Counted from the first letter of the stretch, positions 34,436 through 46,782 are shown. The stretch: 64,000 bases of DNA from Aldrovandia affinis (GCA_029706075.1 JAINUG010000004.1:70001-134000), one strand, 5' to 3'. The notes: generated from the sequence alone by a model not told the origin. Translations and numbers: made by a program.

Positions 34436-34735
34436 ATGTGTCACCAGGGTCAGGGTGGGGCTGGTTGTGGTAGGGTCAGGGTGGGCCTGGCAGGGGGCTG
34501 CGGGGTGGGGCTGGGTGTGGCAGGGTCAGGTGGGGCTGGGTGTGGCAGGGTCGTGGGGCTGGGCGTGGCAGGGTCAGGGTGGGGCTGGGTGGGGCAGGGT
34601 CAGGGGGCTGGGTGGGGCGGGGTCGGGTGGGGCTGGGCGTGGCAGGGTCGTGGGTGGGGCAGGGGGGCTGGGCGTGGCAGGGTCAGGGTGGGGCTGGTTG
34701 TGGTAGGGTCAGGGTGGGGCTGGGTGGGGCCAAAC
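34436..34735 (+). repeat. G-rich minisatellite (GGGTCAGGGTGGGGCTGG family)
   Basis: About 300 bp of irregular units of roughly 20-26 bp built from GGGTCAGGGTGGGGCTGG and TGTGGCAGGGTC. Open frames rich in Gly/Trp/Val in all three plus frames are artefacts. The many G-runs could form G-quadruplexes. Confidence 0.85.
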
Positions 34736-35140
34736 GTTTGATGCTTCTTCCCCCAAACGCTTGTGGTCCAGAGAGAAAATAATCACCAATCACTGCTGGA
34801 CTGCAGAGAAAAGTAAAAATATGTTTTCAAACCGGAGACTGCTGTAATGCACGGACAAGCTGAGTTCAATCCCACTGGGACCACATATACTGAAAATGTA
34901 TCCACCACTACAACATGAAAAAACACTGTGTATATATATTTACATTCCATTTTTAGCATTTAACATGAAAAAACACTGTGTATATATATTTACATTCCAT
35001 TTTTAGCATTTAGCATAATGTTCTTCACCAGAGTTTCTTTATGTACAATTAATTTATATAGTTAAATATTTGCTGAAGTAATGTCAGGCTAAGTATCTTG
35101 CTCAATGGTACAACAAAAGTTCCCTAACAATTATATTACA
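34736..35140. other. Non-coding with a dispersed-repeat fragment and a 50-bp duplication
   Basis: 34868-34912 repeats the accacatatactgaaaatgt motif seen at 390-420. A 50-bp unit beginning at 34912 is perfectly duplicated (34912-34961 and 34962-35011). No gene was seen. Confidence 0.6.
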
Positions 35141-35145
35141 CTTAT

Positions 35146-35146
35146 A

Positions 35147-35186
<40 letters not shown>

Positions 35187-35367
35187 TGGGTATAAAAAGT
35201 ATCCACTCCTTTTGCCATTTTTCACATTTTATTTTCTTACTTCATGGAATCAAAATTGATTTATTTGGGATTAATAATATAAAAATAATAATAAAATTTG
35301 TATACTCACTGTGTATATAGGCAGCAGTGTTGTATAATGGTTAGGTAACTTCCATTGTACCCACTGA

Positions 35368-35400
<33 letters not shown>
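35146..35400. repeat. (AT)n tracts flanking a Tc1-like terminus
   Basis: An (AT)n tract (35146-35182) is followed by CAGTGGGTATAAAAAGTATCC, which resembles a Tc1-family terminal repeat known from fish. A CACTG-type end at about 35308 could be the other terminus of a very short internally deleted copy. A second (TA)n tract lies at 35377-35400. Confidence 0.45.
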
Positions 35401-36285
35401 CAGAAACAAAGGCCCTCTATTTGACTGCCTTTCCATCTCAATATCACAGACCTTGCCATTTACTGTTTTTTCACATTGTAAAAAAGGAGCAATTGAAACA
35501 GAAGATTCCAAAAGGTATAAAAATGCTCCAAAACAATTCTGGGTCGTGATAAATTGATAAAATGATGTTCTCTGCCAAACTTCCTCCTTCTCATTTCAGG
35601 AGCGTAAGACTGCACATCTAACTCCCCATCTAACCCGGTTTGAATTGGCCCAGGGACACATAGTCACGGCTATAAGACGTGTAGTCAAGGAGCCAGTAAC
35701 AGTGACCAAATTAACTTAGGAGAGGTTTTACAGACATTAATCTGACTATACAAGTTTTACTTATTTTTTTCTTCTAAATTCTTTCACAATATCACACAAT
35801 AACATCATGTAATAAATATTAACAAAGTTCGGTTGGTATGTCTGTTCACAAATAAATGAAAAAAACAGCACACATATATTGCAAACATTTTTTTAAAGAA
35901 ATAAGGAACATGCACTAGAGCCGTGAGATTGAATGGCTAACCCCCACCCCCTCCGTCCCCCCCCTCTGTCCCCCCACCCCCCATACACTCCCAATGTTGA
36001 TTTTAGAGACTTTGGACAAACTAAGTGTAAAATCAATGTCCTATGCCTCAGGGTGAGATTAATCTCCCTCACATAAAACGTTGGGTGAGAGCCCGGAGCC
36101 TGAAGAATCCATTACTAACTCACCACCAACAGCAGCCAAACGGCAAAGGCAGGAAAGAATGTTAGCCCTCTCCGCAGAAATTCGAGAGCCAGGAGGAGCG
36201 CAGGCCACGCCCTCGATGCAGCCCCTGAAACCGCGCGGCCAGCGTGGCGCGAACCGAGCATCTTTCGGTTGAGACGTTCTGAAAC
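35401..36285. other. Non-coding, no gene recognised
   Basis: Mostly AT-rich with a C-rich tract at 35942-35987. A 63-codon plus-strand frame at 36081-36272 has no domain I know. Confidence 0.4.
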
Positions 36286-36289
36286 TAAG

Positions 36290-36560
36290 GTCCTGACTCA
36301 CTGTGGTATCATTAAAGAGCCCATGGCACAAATCACAAGAGTAGGGGGGTTCCCCGGCGTCCTGGTCAAATTCCTAACATGGCTCTTTTCAATTTGAGCA
36401 CCTAATCACCCAACGATTTAATTGGCTCAATCATTCAGAAAAATGGCTGCCGCACATCACCCAGGTGAGTGCTGCATATTGGTGGTGTCTGAGGTGAGCG
36501 TCACCGTGAAGTGCTTTGAGTGTGATGAACAGGACCATATAAATGCAGTCCATTAGCATT
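36290..36560 (+). mobile_element. 5S-SINE body and tail fragment
   Basis: Shares with the 8.45-kb copy (opposite strand) the blocks TCATTAAAGAGCCCATGGCA, GGCGTCCTGGTCAAATTCC and AACATGGCTCTTTTCAAT. The end has GAAGTGCTTTGAGTG and CATATAAATGCA. The 5S head is absent. Confidence 0.65.
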
Positions 36561-36758
36561 ATTACCTTTCTGCTACGTTCCAAGAGCTTCCAACTGAGCT
36601 TTACATTTTCGTTTTTTAAAAAGTGGGGAAAAAGCACGAGTCGCCCGTGAGAGCCAGACAGCCAGCACAGCGGTGGCGATGTTTGATTAGTATTTGGAGG
36701 GGAACATGGACATGGAGCATTATGTATTTATATTTTATATATACAGGACATGTAATTA

Positions 36759-37056
36759 GGGTGGCACGGTGGTGCAGTGGATAGCACTGTCGCCGCACAG
36801 CAAGAAGGTCCTGGGTTCGAATCCCGGCCAGGGCCTTTCTGTGTGGAGTTTGCATGTTCTCCCCGTGTCTGCATGGGTTTCCTCCGGGTACTCCGGTTCC
36901 CTCCCACAGTCCAAAGACATGCACGTTAGGCTAATTGGAGAGTCTAAATTGCCCGTAGGTGTGAGTATGTGAGTGAATGTGTGCTGGGATAGGCTCCAGC
37001 CCCCCCCCCCATGACCCTGACCAGGAATAAGACAATAAATGAATGAATGAATATAC
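36759..37056 (+). mobile_element. tRNA-headed dispersed repeat, copy 1
   Basis: Starts gtggcacggtggtgcagtgg; a tRNA B-box-like GGTTCGAATCC lies at about 36814-36824. The conserved body has TGGAGTTTGCATGTTCTCCC and TCCCACAGTCCAAAGACATG and ends in a GAAT tetranucleotide tail. This is a very common teleost repeat, probably SINE-like. Compared with copy 2 it lacks about 70 bp before GCTGGGATAGGCTCCAG. Open frames inside it are not genes. Confidence 0.75.
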
Positions 37057-37261
37057 AGTACATGTAACTGCCAAAATACTAAATAAAGGCAACACTTAAG
37101 TAAGGAGGGATCCTTTGGTTGTTGGCCCATTGGTACTGGCGTTACTGACTCTTCCCAATGAGCCATCTCCCCCTCCCGCCACTTGGCTGTACTAGGCCAG
37201 GCCAGGGCCATTATAGTGTATAGTCCCCTGAGATACCAAAGTGTTGCCTTTATTTTGGTTG

Positions 37262-37372
37262 TTACCAGGGCCCATTCAGTACCAGGGCCCGTGTTCAGTA
37301 CCAGGGCCCACGTTCAGTAACAGGGCCCATTCAGTACCAGGGCCCGCGTTCAGTAACAGGGCCCTTAAGTCA
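37262..37372 (+). repeat. ~20-bp tandem repeat (ACCAGGGCCC...TTCAGT)
   Basis: Six imperfect units such as ACCAGGGCCCATTCAGT and ACCAGGGCCCGTGTTCAGT, alternating ACCAGG and AACAGG starts, 17-20 bp each. Confidence 0.85.
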
Positions 37373-37792
37373 CAGGGCTCCGGAAGCTGACAGCGGCCCA
37401 GCGTACAAACCCTTCCGAAAATAGGGAAGAGCAAACAGAGAGCAGCCGAGGAGGTATACCCTTCCGGAACAATAAAAACACTAACCTCTTCACCTCTCGT
37501 TGGGATTATGTTGTAATTGGGTTTGCCCGGTTGTGGTTTGTTCTCTTCAGTCCCTTCTTCCCCAACAACAGAAAAAACTATACTTATAATCAGCTTCCGA
37601 AACGGACGACCTGTCAACAGTAGCCTGACCCGCCATCTCCCAGCTCTGCTCGAACCACCGTGTGGGTTAAAGGGGTCCAATAGCATTAGGGAGGGAGGCA
37701 GAGGGGTGGTGCTTAGAGACTATGTGTTGGGACACTGAATCCTTTCACTTCACCCCTTTATTCCTCCTTCTTTACTTATCCCCACTACTGGA
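37373..37792. other. Non-coding, no gene recognised
   Basis: No repeat family or coding domain recognised. Confidence 0.4.
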
Positions 37793-37932
37793 GCGTAAAA
37801 CGCATGATGCACAGCACGAGTGGCGTGGGTGCACATGCACATGATGACAGCTGCGTGGTGATTCTGCAGCATGGCTGTCATCGTGTGCATGTGTACCCAC
37901 ACCACTCGTGCTGTGCATCATGCGTTTTATGC
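37793..37932. other. Long near-perfect hairpin (inverted repeat)
   Basis: The left arm begins GCGTAAAACGCATGATGCAC and the right arm ends GTGCATCATGCGTTTTATGC. From 37793/37932 inward to 37851/37874 the 59 positions pair with one C-A mismatch and a few G-U pairs. Weaker pairing continues almost to the axis at about 37862, leaving a 4-base loop. Such a structure could be a foldback MITE, a hairpin RNA gene or an unusual microRNA precursor. The sequence does not decide between these. Confidence 0.85.
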
Positions 37933-38640
37933 ATGAAAATTAATAAGTCGCTTGCGATACGATGGCGGGACTGTCGCGTACTGTAAAACGAATGGTAGGA
38001 TGAGGGGAGAATTGTTTTTGTTTTTTTAGGGATGAAGAGAGCGTGTCAGCGTGCTTGTGATTCACAATCGTTAAAAAGACTTGTGTTCTCTCTCCTTCCT
38101 CCTCCCCCTTCGAGATGGGCATCTGTCATTTCCGTGTGAGAAGAGTCATCCCCGCCTCCCCCCCGCCCACCCCCCGAGGACTCTCTCCCACCGCCAGCCC
38201 ATGAAGAGCTGAAGCAGAGAGACATTCAAAGAAGGAGAAGAGGAAGGAGGAGTGAAGGACAGGTCTGTGTACTGGGGTTCAGGTTGTATAAACCTGTGAT
38301 GAGCCAGTCGCTAAAGGCAATTTAAACACGCCTGAACTCTGGCCTCTGACCTCTGACCTATGCTTGGACCAGAGGGCCTCCTATGATTGAGGTTTCTGTG
38401 CTTCATTCATAAAGTACAACAACAACAAAAAAAAATATATATAGGACCACAGTTGCCTCTAGATTATGTTTTTTTTTCTCAGAAAGCCAACATCACCTCA
38501 GGCACTGTTCCTCGTGAAGCATCAGCAAGTCGAGCTGTCTTCATCACTGAAGCTCCTGCCAAACGTGCCCCAACAATCATCCCTCGTTCAAAGTCACTGA
38601 GATCTCTTTTCCTAGTATTCTGCAGTATTTATGTGTATGT
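37933..38640. other. Non-coding, no gene recognised
   Basis: No domain or RNA gene recognised. A short (TA)n tract lies at its right end. Confidence 0.4.
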
Positions 38641-38654
38641 ATATATATATATAT

Positions 38655-39013
38655 CTCATCTCATCTCATTGTCTAAGCCGCTTATTCCTGGTCAGGGTCG
38701 CGGGGGGACTGGAGCCTATCCCAGCATGCATAGGGGCGAGAGGCAGGAATAAACCCTGGACAGGTCGCCAATCCATCGCAGGGCACACACACCATTCACT
38801 CACACACTCATACCTACAGGCAATTTAGACTCTCCAATTAGGCTAACGTGCATGTCTTTGGACTGTGGGAGGAAACCGGAGTACCCGGAGGAAACCCACG
38901 CGGACACGGGGAGAACATGCAAACTCCACACAGAAAGGCCCCCGGCCTGGATTCGAACCCAAGACCTTCTTGCTGTGAGGCGACAGTGCTATCCACTGCA
39001 CCACCGTGCCACC
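38655..39013 (-). mobile_element. tRNA-headed dispersed repeat, copy 2
   Basis: Read on the minus strand it starts GGTGGCACGGTGGTGCAGTG and has GGTTCGAATCC at the tRNA B-box position. It has the same body as copy 1 plus the GATGGATTGGCGACCTGTCC segment missing there, and ends in a TGAGA repeat tail. It is the more complete of the two copies. Confidence 0.78.
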
Positions 39014-39017
39014 TATT

Positions 39018-41249
<2,232 letters not shown>

Positions 41250-41250
<1 letters not shown>

Positions 41251-43052
41251 AATTGCCTGCCCCCTCCCTCCCCCCAGTCACCACCTCTACTCACCACCCC
41301 CACCAGCCAGCACTCCCCCTCCCCCTGCATCCCCCAGCCCTCCAGGCCCCCTGCCCTCCCCCCCTGCCCACCAGCCCCCCTCCCCAGTCCACCCTACCAG
41401 TACCCCCTCCCCCACTGACAATAAATGAGGAGGATGTTAACAGACTGTTCAAGAGTCAGAAAACCAGGAAGGCACCTGGCCCAGACTCTGTTTCTCCATC
41501 CTCCCTGAAGCAATGTGCTGACCAACTAGCACCACTCTTCACTGACATCTTCAACCAGTCACTGGTTCTTTGCTCTGTTCCCCTCCTGCTTTAAAAGTTC
41601 AACAATCGTCCCAGTCCCCAAAAAAACAAAAATCACTGTCCTAAACGACTACAGACCCGTCACCTTGACCTCTGTGGTCATGAAGACCTTTGAGCGGCTA
41701 GTCCTGGCCCACCTCAAGGCCATCACCTACCCCCTCCTGGACCCCCTGCAGTTTGCCTACAGGCCCAACAGGTCCATGGACGACGCAGTCAACATGGCTC
41801 TATACTTCATCCTGCAACACCTTGACTGCCCAGGTACCTACGCGAGGGTTCTATTTCTAGACTACAGCTCTGCGTTCAATACCATCGTACCAGCGCTCCT
41901 ACAGTCAAAACTTTCCCAGCTGACTGTGCCCGACCCCATCTGTCAGTGGATTATGAACTTCCTGACGGACAGGAAACAGCAAGTGAGGCTGGGCGAGCAC
42001 ACATCAAACACCATGTCCCTCAGCACTGGAGCACCACAGGGCTGCGTGCTCTCTCTCCTGCTCTACTCTCTCTACACAAACGACTGTACCTCCAAGGTCC
42101 CCTCTGTTAAGCTCCTCAAGTTTCCGGATGACACAACGCTGATTGGTCTCATTTCCAACGGTGATGAGTCTGCATACAAACATGAGGTGGAGCAGCTGGT
42201 GGCCTGGTGCAGCAAAAACAACCTGCAGCTGAATGCTCTGAAGACTGTAGAGATGATTGTGGACTTCAGGAGGAGCCCCCCCTCTCTGCCCCCCTTGTCA
42301 TCAGTGGCTCAGCAGTGTTGAGTCATTCAAGTTCCTGGGTACCACCCTTTCCCGGAACCTCAAGTGGGAGGTGCACATCAACCTAACTGCCAAAAAGGCC
42401 CAACAGAGGATATACTTCCTACGACAATTGAAAAAATTCAACCTGTCACAGGCTATGATGGTCAAATTCTACACGGCCATTATTGAATTCATCCTCACCT
42501 CCGCAATCACAGTCTGGTTTGGGTCGTCCAAACGCATCACCCGGTCAGCAGAGAGGATCATTGGCTGCAATCTGCCGTCTATCCAGGACCTCTATCACAC
42601 AAGGTCCAGGAAACACACAGCCAAGATCATCGCCGACCCATCACACCCTGGCCACCACATCCTTCAAGCTCTGCCTTCCGGGAAGCGTCTTCGGTCAATC
42701 ATAACCAAGACAACAAGACACAAAAACAGCTTTTTCCCTCATGCTGTGGCTCTCATGAACAGCTGAACTGTCACACCCAGAGACACTATATTTATTTCAC
42801 GCACTACTCCGGATTAAAATATACATATACTTTTGTTGATGTTTTTTGCTTATATTTTTGTTTTATATGTATATTTATATTCTCTGCACTACTCCAGACT
42901 CACATATACATATTCATTGCTGATATCTTTTATTTATACTTGTATTATGCCTACTTTTATATAGATGTGTATATGTGAGCAATTATATCAAGGAAAATTC
43001 CATGTATGTGCAAATATACTTGGCCAATAAAAACCTATTCTGATTCTGATTC
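41250..43052 (+). mobile_element. CR1/L2-clade LINE, 5'-truncated
   Basis: Contains a reverse transcriptase and a 3' UTR ending aataaaaacctattctgatt followed by a short CTGATT repeat, which is the usual 3' end of fish L2 elements. No endonuclease domain precedes the RT, so the copy is 5'-truncated, as expected from incomplete target-primed reverse transcription. The 5' border is uncertain because the first part is a low-complexity Pro-rich linker. Confidence 0.88.
41253..42766 (+). pseudogene. L2-type reverse transcriptase, frameshifted
   Basis: Three frames carry one protein. 41253-41580 has a Pro-rich linker and then KTRKAPGPDSVSPSSLK. 41590-42300 has the palm, with [30 protein letters not shown] and GAPQGCVLS. 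42300-42766 has the thumb/C-terminal part, including FKFLGTTLS and a HKNSFFPHAVALMNS ending. The catalytic FADD motif reads FPDD, with Pro replacing Ala. About ten residues are missing near 42530 compared with relatives I remember. The enzyme normally nicks and reverse-transcribes at the target site; this copy lacks the endonuclease and is inactive. Confidence 0.87.
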
Positions 43053-43786
43053 ATGGGTATTTTTTGGCCTTGCACAAACAGGGAAATATGGATGCCGTTG
43101 TGTTCAGCCACAACGTGCAAGTGGGGAAAGGTCGGCTGCAATCTGCTGGATACGGCATAGTTAGTTTAACTTAGCGACTTTTCCACATTTTTGTTGGAAT
43201 AACTCATCCCTCTTTCAATCCATTTCACTAACGATAATGATCAACAGGAATTCAGAATTTGTTTCCATTGACAAGTAAACACAAAAACGCAACGTTTGCC
43301 AACCTAAGCCCCTGGGTCATTTGCATATGATTTGAGCCGGACTGGGCGCTTCTGGTGACTGGAGTGCTTCTCCATCTTAAGGAAGAATTGGGGAAAAGGA
43401 ACGAGGAACAGTTGGCGTGGTTTCATGGGCCCAGGATGTGCCTGTGGTCTTGGCTTCCTCTGTACGACTCGAGACTTATTGCTGACCATGTTCTACGCCT
43501 GCCCATGTATCCAGAAAATCTGCCTGATTGTCTGTTTCTCAATTGACGCTGATTATACGGGCAAACAATGTGTTTACCAAAATCTTAACATAATGGGCTC
43601 ATGCTAAGTACAACATTGTCAGCTTAATGAGATCTTCAATGCAATATGCCGCCATTCGTTAGCAATCAGCAGGCTGGGCATAATTGATAAATAGGCTGGT
43701 GGTGTGGGGGCTATAATGGACCATAACACAGGAAATAAAGCAGTGGGAAGGAGCTGTGTTCTTCTGGTCTTTGGTGTGTGCAGGTG
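43053..43786. other. Non-coding, no gene recognised
   Basis: No repeat family or coding domain recognised. The right part leads into an (AC)n tract. Confidence 0.4.
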
Positions 43787-43920
43787 TGTACACACACTCA
43801 TACACACACACACACACACAGCTTTACACAGCCACCCCACACAAATACACACACACACACATACACACACAGACACACACAAACACACCTGTACATAGCC
43901 ACCCACCCCACACACACATA
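43787..43920. repeat. Interrupted (AC)n array split by the LTR element
   Basis: AC-rich repeats end at 43921, where the LTR element begins, and similar (AC)n sequence resumes after 47437. The element therefore inserted into a microsatellite-rich stretch. Confidence 0.85.
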
Positions 43921-43921
43921 C

Positions 43922-44578
43922 TGTGGCGTCCCCAAGGGTTGGGCGACACTCACTGACCTTTCAGAGGGCGTAGGCAAGTGTAAGAACACTGAGGAGGCAG
44001 TAATATCAGCAGAAATTATGATTTATTAAACAAACAACACAAAACGCAGGGTGGGGTCTTTTGGGGAATACGAACACAAAGTCCACAATTCTTGTCTCTT
44101 TGTCGATGTCCGTTCCAAATCCGCAATCCAGGTCCAAGTTCCGTTGTCCAGTCCGTAATCCAATTCCAAGTAATCCAATCCAAACACAAAACAAACACAC
44201 TTTCAAAACTCTCTCTCTCTCTCTCAAAACTCTCTCCAAAAACTCTCTCCAAAAACTCTCCAAAAATACAAAAATACTCTCAAAAATACTCTCCAAAATA
44301 CTGGCTACTCTCAAAAATACTGGCTGGTCAATAGACACAGTTATCTTTTCTCTCTCTCACTCACCAACTCCTCACAACCACGTTCCTACTCCTCTTCCAA
44401 GAACAATGGGATCGAGTCCTTTAAATAGGCCTTGCAATGGCCTTCAGCTGGTCGTTTGCTCCCCATGCCTGACTTCGTTCAGGTGTTGCGGTGGCATGCT
44501 GGGAAATGTAGTGAAAATGGCTGCCATGTGTTGTAGGCCAGGCAGCCATTTCCTAGTGCAGCCCATCCGGCTGCCACA
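43922..44578 (-). repeat. LTR of the coiled-coil element (3' LTR by polarity)
   Basis: 657 bp, TGTGGC...GCCACA. On the minus strand it has a TATTTAAA box (44420-44427) and AATAAA (44022-44027) in the right order for U3-R-U5. The outer 270 bp match the other LTR without a difference I can see. Confidence 0.93.
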
Positions 44579-46201
44579 CACCCTCCTCCTCAGCTCTGAC
44601 CTTGGGAGGGCTGAGCGGCCTATTCCCAGCGGCCACCAGGAGGGTCCCCCTCTCCAGGTCCACTCAGGCAGTTTTCCACCCGGGTCAAACGTCCAGATCC
44701 CATCTCCATTCGCCTGAAAAAATGTCTGGCAGACATTAATGAGTGACGCAAGTTGCTCACCTTTTCTGCCACAAAATGGCCACCAGTGGGTACAGGCTCT
44801 GGGCTCCACGGACGGAGCGGTCACCGCTCCTGTTCTGGTCTTCACCAACGTTCCATGGCTCCACCAGTGCACGTGATGCAGCTTCATCATCTGGCGTCCT
44901 CTCTTGGGCCTTTTCCGCCACTGCCACGTTGCTTCCATGTGGTCAAGTGGGGTAACTGGGGAAAACACACTCTTCAGATGGTTAGCTTTATTCTTTACTT
45001 TATTTTTCATATTGGCATCTCCTTTCCACAGACGCTTCCCACGGTCCTTTCGTTTACAAGTCAGTCTATTTTGTTTCCCTTTTCTCTTCATGTGAGAGCT
45101 TCTGAACTCCCATTCTTTTCTCTGTCCGGTTAATGTTAGTGAGGGAGATGGACTTACCACGTCAGGAGATGGTCGGGTGCTCAAACAGGCCTCGGCCTTA
45201 ATTAGGAGGCCTTCCTCAACCCTCTGGTCCCCCCATAGCTCCTCTAGGCTCCCTTGAAGGTCCGGCAGGCTGAGTGGGACTGAGGACCATTGTCCCCACT
45301 CCAATGTCTGGTCATCCTCTCCTGCTGGCTCCATTGGCTGTGAGAACTCCACCTGTGTGCTAGCGTCTTGGGTGACAGGAACACACTTTACAAAGTCCAG
45401 CTCTTCACTCATCCCTTTCAGTCGGGCTTGTAGGTCCAGCACAGTCTCGGCTTGGACCTTCAGTACTTCCCGAAATGCATTTTCTGTGGCCCGCTGCTGG
45501 GCTTCCATCTCCGCCATTTTCCCCTGAAGCTGTGCGGTCTGCTCCAGCTGCAGCTTCTGGACTTGCTCCTGGTGCTCCAGCGCACTCTTCTCCGCCGTCT
45601 CATCCGCCTCTTTGAGTCTGCGCTCGAACCATCCCTTGGTGCCCTCCATGGACTGGATTTGAGCCTGCAGCTTCTCCACCGTCGGCTGTAGGCTCTCCAG
45701 CTCCCGAGTGCGGGCCTTCTCGTCACGGAGCTGTGAGCGGATCTCCTCCTCGGTGCGGTTCTTGTCCTCGTGCAGGCCGCGCAGCTCCTTCTCGTAGCGC
45801 GCCCGCACGCCCAGCACCTCCTTCTCGTGCTGCAGCCGCACGTCGCTCAGCTCCTCCTTGTGCCGCGACTTCTCCTGCGCCACGTCGATGGCCAGCTCGT
45901 CCAGCATGGCCTGGCGCTTGTCCGCCGTCTTCCTGGTCTCCTCCAGCTCCTGCTGGAGTTTGTCCTTCTCTTGGCCCAGTTCAGTCACCTGCTCCAGGAG
46001 CCGGCTGTTGGCGCGGTTCACCTCCTGCAGCTGGGAGCTGACGTCATCTCTCTGGGCCAGGAGCTTCTCCTGCTCGGTCTGCCTCTGCTGCAGCTCCATG
46101 TTCAGCGCCATTTCCTGCTCCACACTCTTCTCCAGCTGGGCCAGCTGCTCCCGCAGGGCGTTGGCCTCGACCTGGTGCGTATCCCTGCTCTCCTGCTCCA
46201 C
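44444..46201 (-). CDS. Coiled-coil ORF2, GRIPAP1 (GRASP-1)-like, captured host sequence
   Basis: The open frame of 585 codons actually extends upstream to about 46312; the marked start is a GTG with no special support. Up to about 45430 it encodes an unbroken coiled coil rich in Glu, Gln, Lys and Leu heptads. It includes [40 protein letters not shown] and [14 protein letters not shown]. These match what I remember of the central part of GRIPAP1, a Rab4/GRIP1-associated endosomal coiled-coil protein. The homologous region is multi-exonic in vertebrates as I recall, yet here it has no intron, so capture through a spliced RNA is inferred. After 45430 the similarity stops. From about 45157 the composition becomes basic and then Trp-rich, probably an intron or non-coding frame, and the frame ends inside the LTR. 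Whether a protein is made is unknown. Confidence 0.65.
   Translation of the reverse strand: MEQESRDTHQVEANALREQLAQLEKSVEQEMALNMELQQRQTEQEKLLAQRDDVSSQLQEVNRANSRLLEQVTELGQEKDKLQQELEETRKTADKRQAMLDELAIDVAQEKSRHKEELSDVRLQHEKEVLGVRARYEKELRGLHEDKNRTEEEIRSQLRDEKARTRELESLQPTVEKLQAQIQSMEGTKGWFERRLKEADETAEKSALEHQEQVQKLQLEQTAQLQGKMAEMEAQQRATENAFREVLKVQAETVLDLQARLKGMSEELDFVKCVPVTQDASTQVEFSQPMEPAGEDDQTLEWGQWSSVPLSLPDLQGSLEELWGDQRVEEGLLIKAEACLSTRPSPDVVSPSPSLTLTGQRKEWEFRSSHMKRKGKQNRLTCKRKDRGKRLWKGDANMKNKVKNKANHLKSVFSPVTPLDHMEATWQWRKRPKRGRQMMKLHHVHWWSHGTLVKTRTGAVTAPSVEPRACTHWWPFCGRKGEQLASLINVCQTFFQANGDGIWTFDPGGKLPEWTWRGGPSWWPLGIGRSALPRSELRRRVCGSRMGCTRKWLPGLQHMAAIFTTFPSMPPQHLNEVRHGEQTTS
44581..44591 (-). promoter_or_regulatory. 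Polypurine tract
   Basis: On the minus strand GAGGAGGAGGG lies 2 nt upstream of the 3' LTR. This is the expected plus-strand primer site for LTR retroelements and supports the minus-strand polarity. Confidence 0.7.
44956..45157 (-). other. Candidate 202-bp intron inside ORF2
   Basis: On the minus strand GACGTG is followed by GTAAGTCC (donor, 45157-45150). TGTGTTTTCCCCAG (acceptor, ending 44956) precedes TTACCCCACTTGACC. The interval is AT-richer than the flanking coding part and its translation is atypically basic. Splicing would place a stop soon after the junction, ending the protein before the LTR. Confidence 0.4.
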
Positions 46202-46251
46202 TTGGCACCGGAGTTGCTCCGCCTCGGACGCATGGTTCTCCGCTGCTTTCC

Positions 46252-46692
46252 TTAGCTCTGCCTCCTTCTGGGCGAGCCTGGTCTGGGCATCCCCAAGGCC
46301 CTGGCATACTCATCTGTGGCCTGGTCCTGGGACTCCTGCATGTCCAGACAATGTCGCTGCTCATCCTCACGCATCTGGGTTAGGGTTCTCACCTGCTCTT
46401 TGAGCGCCAGGTTGTGGGACTCGACACGCCTCATCTCATCGCCATGGGACGCCTTCTCCTTTTCTATCTCCCCAGCCATGATTCTCACCACTCCCAGGGA
46501 GTCCATGTGGTGCTCCTCTCGCAACTTCATCATTGCCATCAGGTGGCGCTCCTCTGAGGTGCTCACCTCCAACTTTGCCTTGCACAGCTCAAGCTGGGCA
46601 CTCTGCTTCAGCTGTTGGACCTCACGGAGGGTGACACGCCATCGGTCCTCCACCATGGCTGCCCGTCTCTTCAGTCTCTGCATCTCTTCCAT
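46252..46692 (-). CDS. Coiled-coil ORF1 of the LTR element, origin unknown
   Basis: The first ATG downstream of the primer-binding site that starts a long frame is at 46692, beginning [18 protein letters not shown]. It gives about 146 residues of coiled coil with many Met, Glu and Gln, and lies where gag would normally begin. I cannot assign it to a known Gag or host family. Its stop at 46252 follows a one-base frame offset near 46300: ORF2 is in the -1 frame and overlaps it by about 60 bp. The coiled-coil pattern continues across the offset, so one base lost or unread in the GGGG run would explain the split. A programmed -1 shift is possible, but no canonical slippery heptamer is present. 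Confidence 0.55.
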   Translation of the reverse strand: MEEMQRLKRRAAMVEDRWRVTLREVQQLKQSAQLELCKAKLEVSTSEERHLMAMMKLREEHHMDSLGVVRIMAGEIEKEKASHGDEMRRVESHNLALKEQVRTLTQMREDEQRHCLDMQESQDQATDEYARALGMPRPGSPRRRQS

Positions 46693-46764
46693 CGTGGAGT
46701 CTGTTGCACAAACCAAACAAAACCCCTGCTGCACTACCTCCTCTTGCCTATCTGTGCTGCCCTC

Positions 46765-46782
46765 TGCCCGCATTCTCCACCA
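46765..46782 (-). promoter_or_regulatory. Primer-binding site, tRNA-Ala(AGC)-like
   Basis: Two bases inside the 5' LTR the minus strand reads TGGTGGAGAATGCGGGCA. This is complementary over 18 nt to the 3' end, including CCA, of a vertebrate tRNA-Ala(AGC) as I remember it. It would prime minus-strand DNA synthesis. Confidence 0.65.

Noticed and set aside
34188-34741. Gly/Val/Trp-rich open frames in three phases
   Set aside because: All plus-strand frames stay open because of the minisatellite, which indicates repeat structure and not coding.
36800-36835. Possible tRNA gene (GGTTCGAATCC B box)
   Set aside because: No cloverleaf can be closed; it is the head of a dispersed repeat that recurs at 38.9 kb.
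45733-46403. Plus-strand open frames of 100-180 codons opposite the coiled-coil ORFs
   Set aside because: Mirror frames of a GC-rich Glu/Leu coiled-coil gene; polarity of PBS, PPT, TATA and AATAAA is minus.
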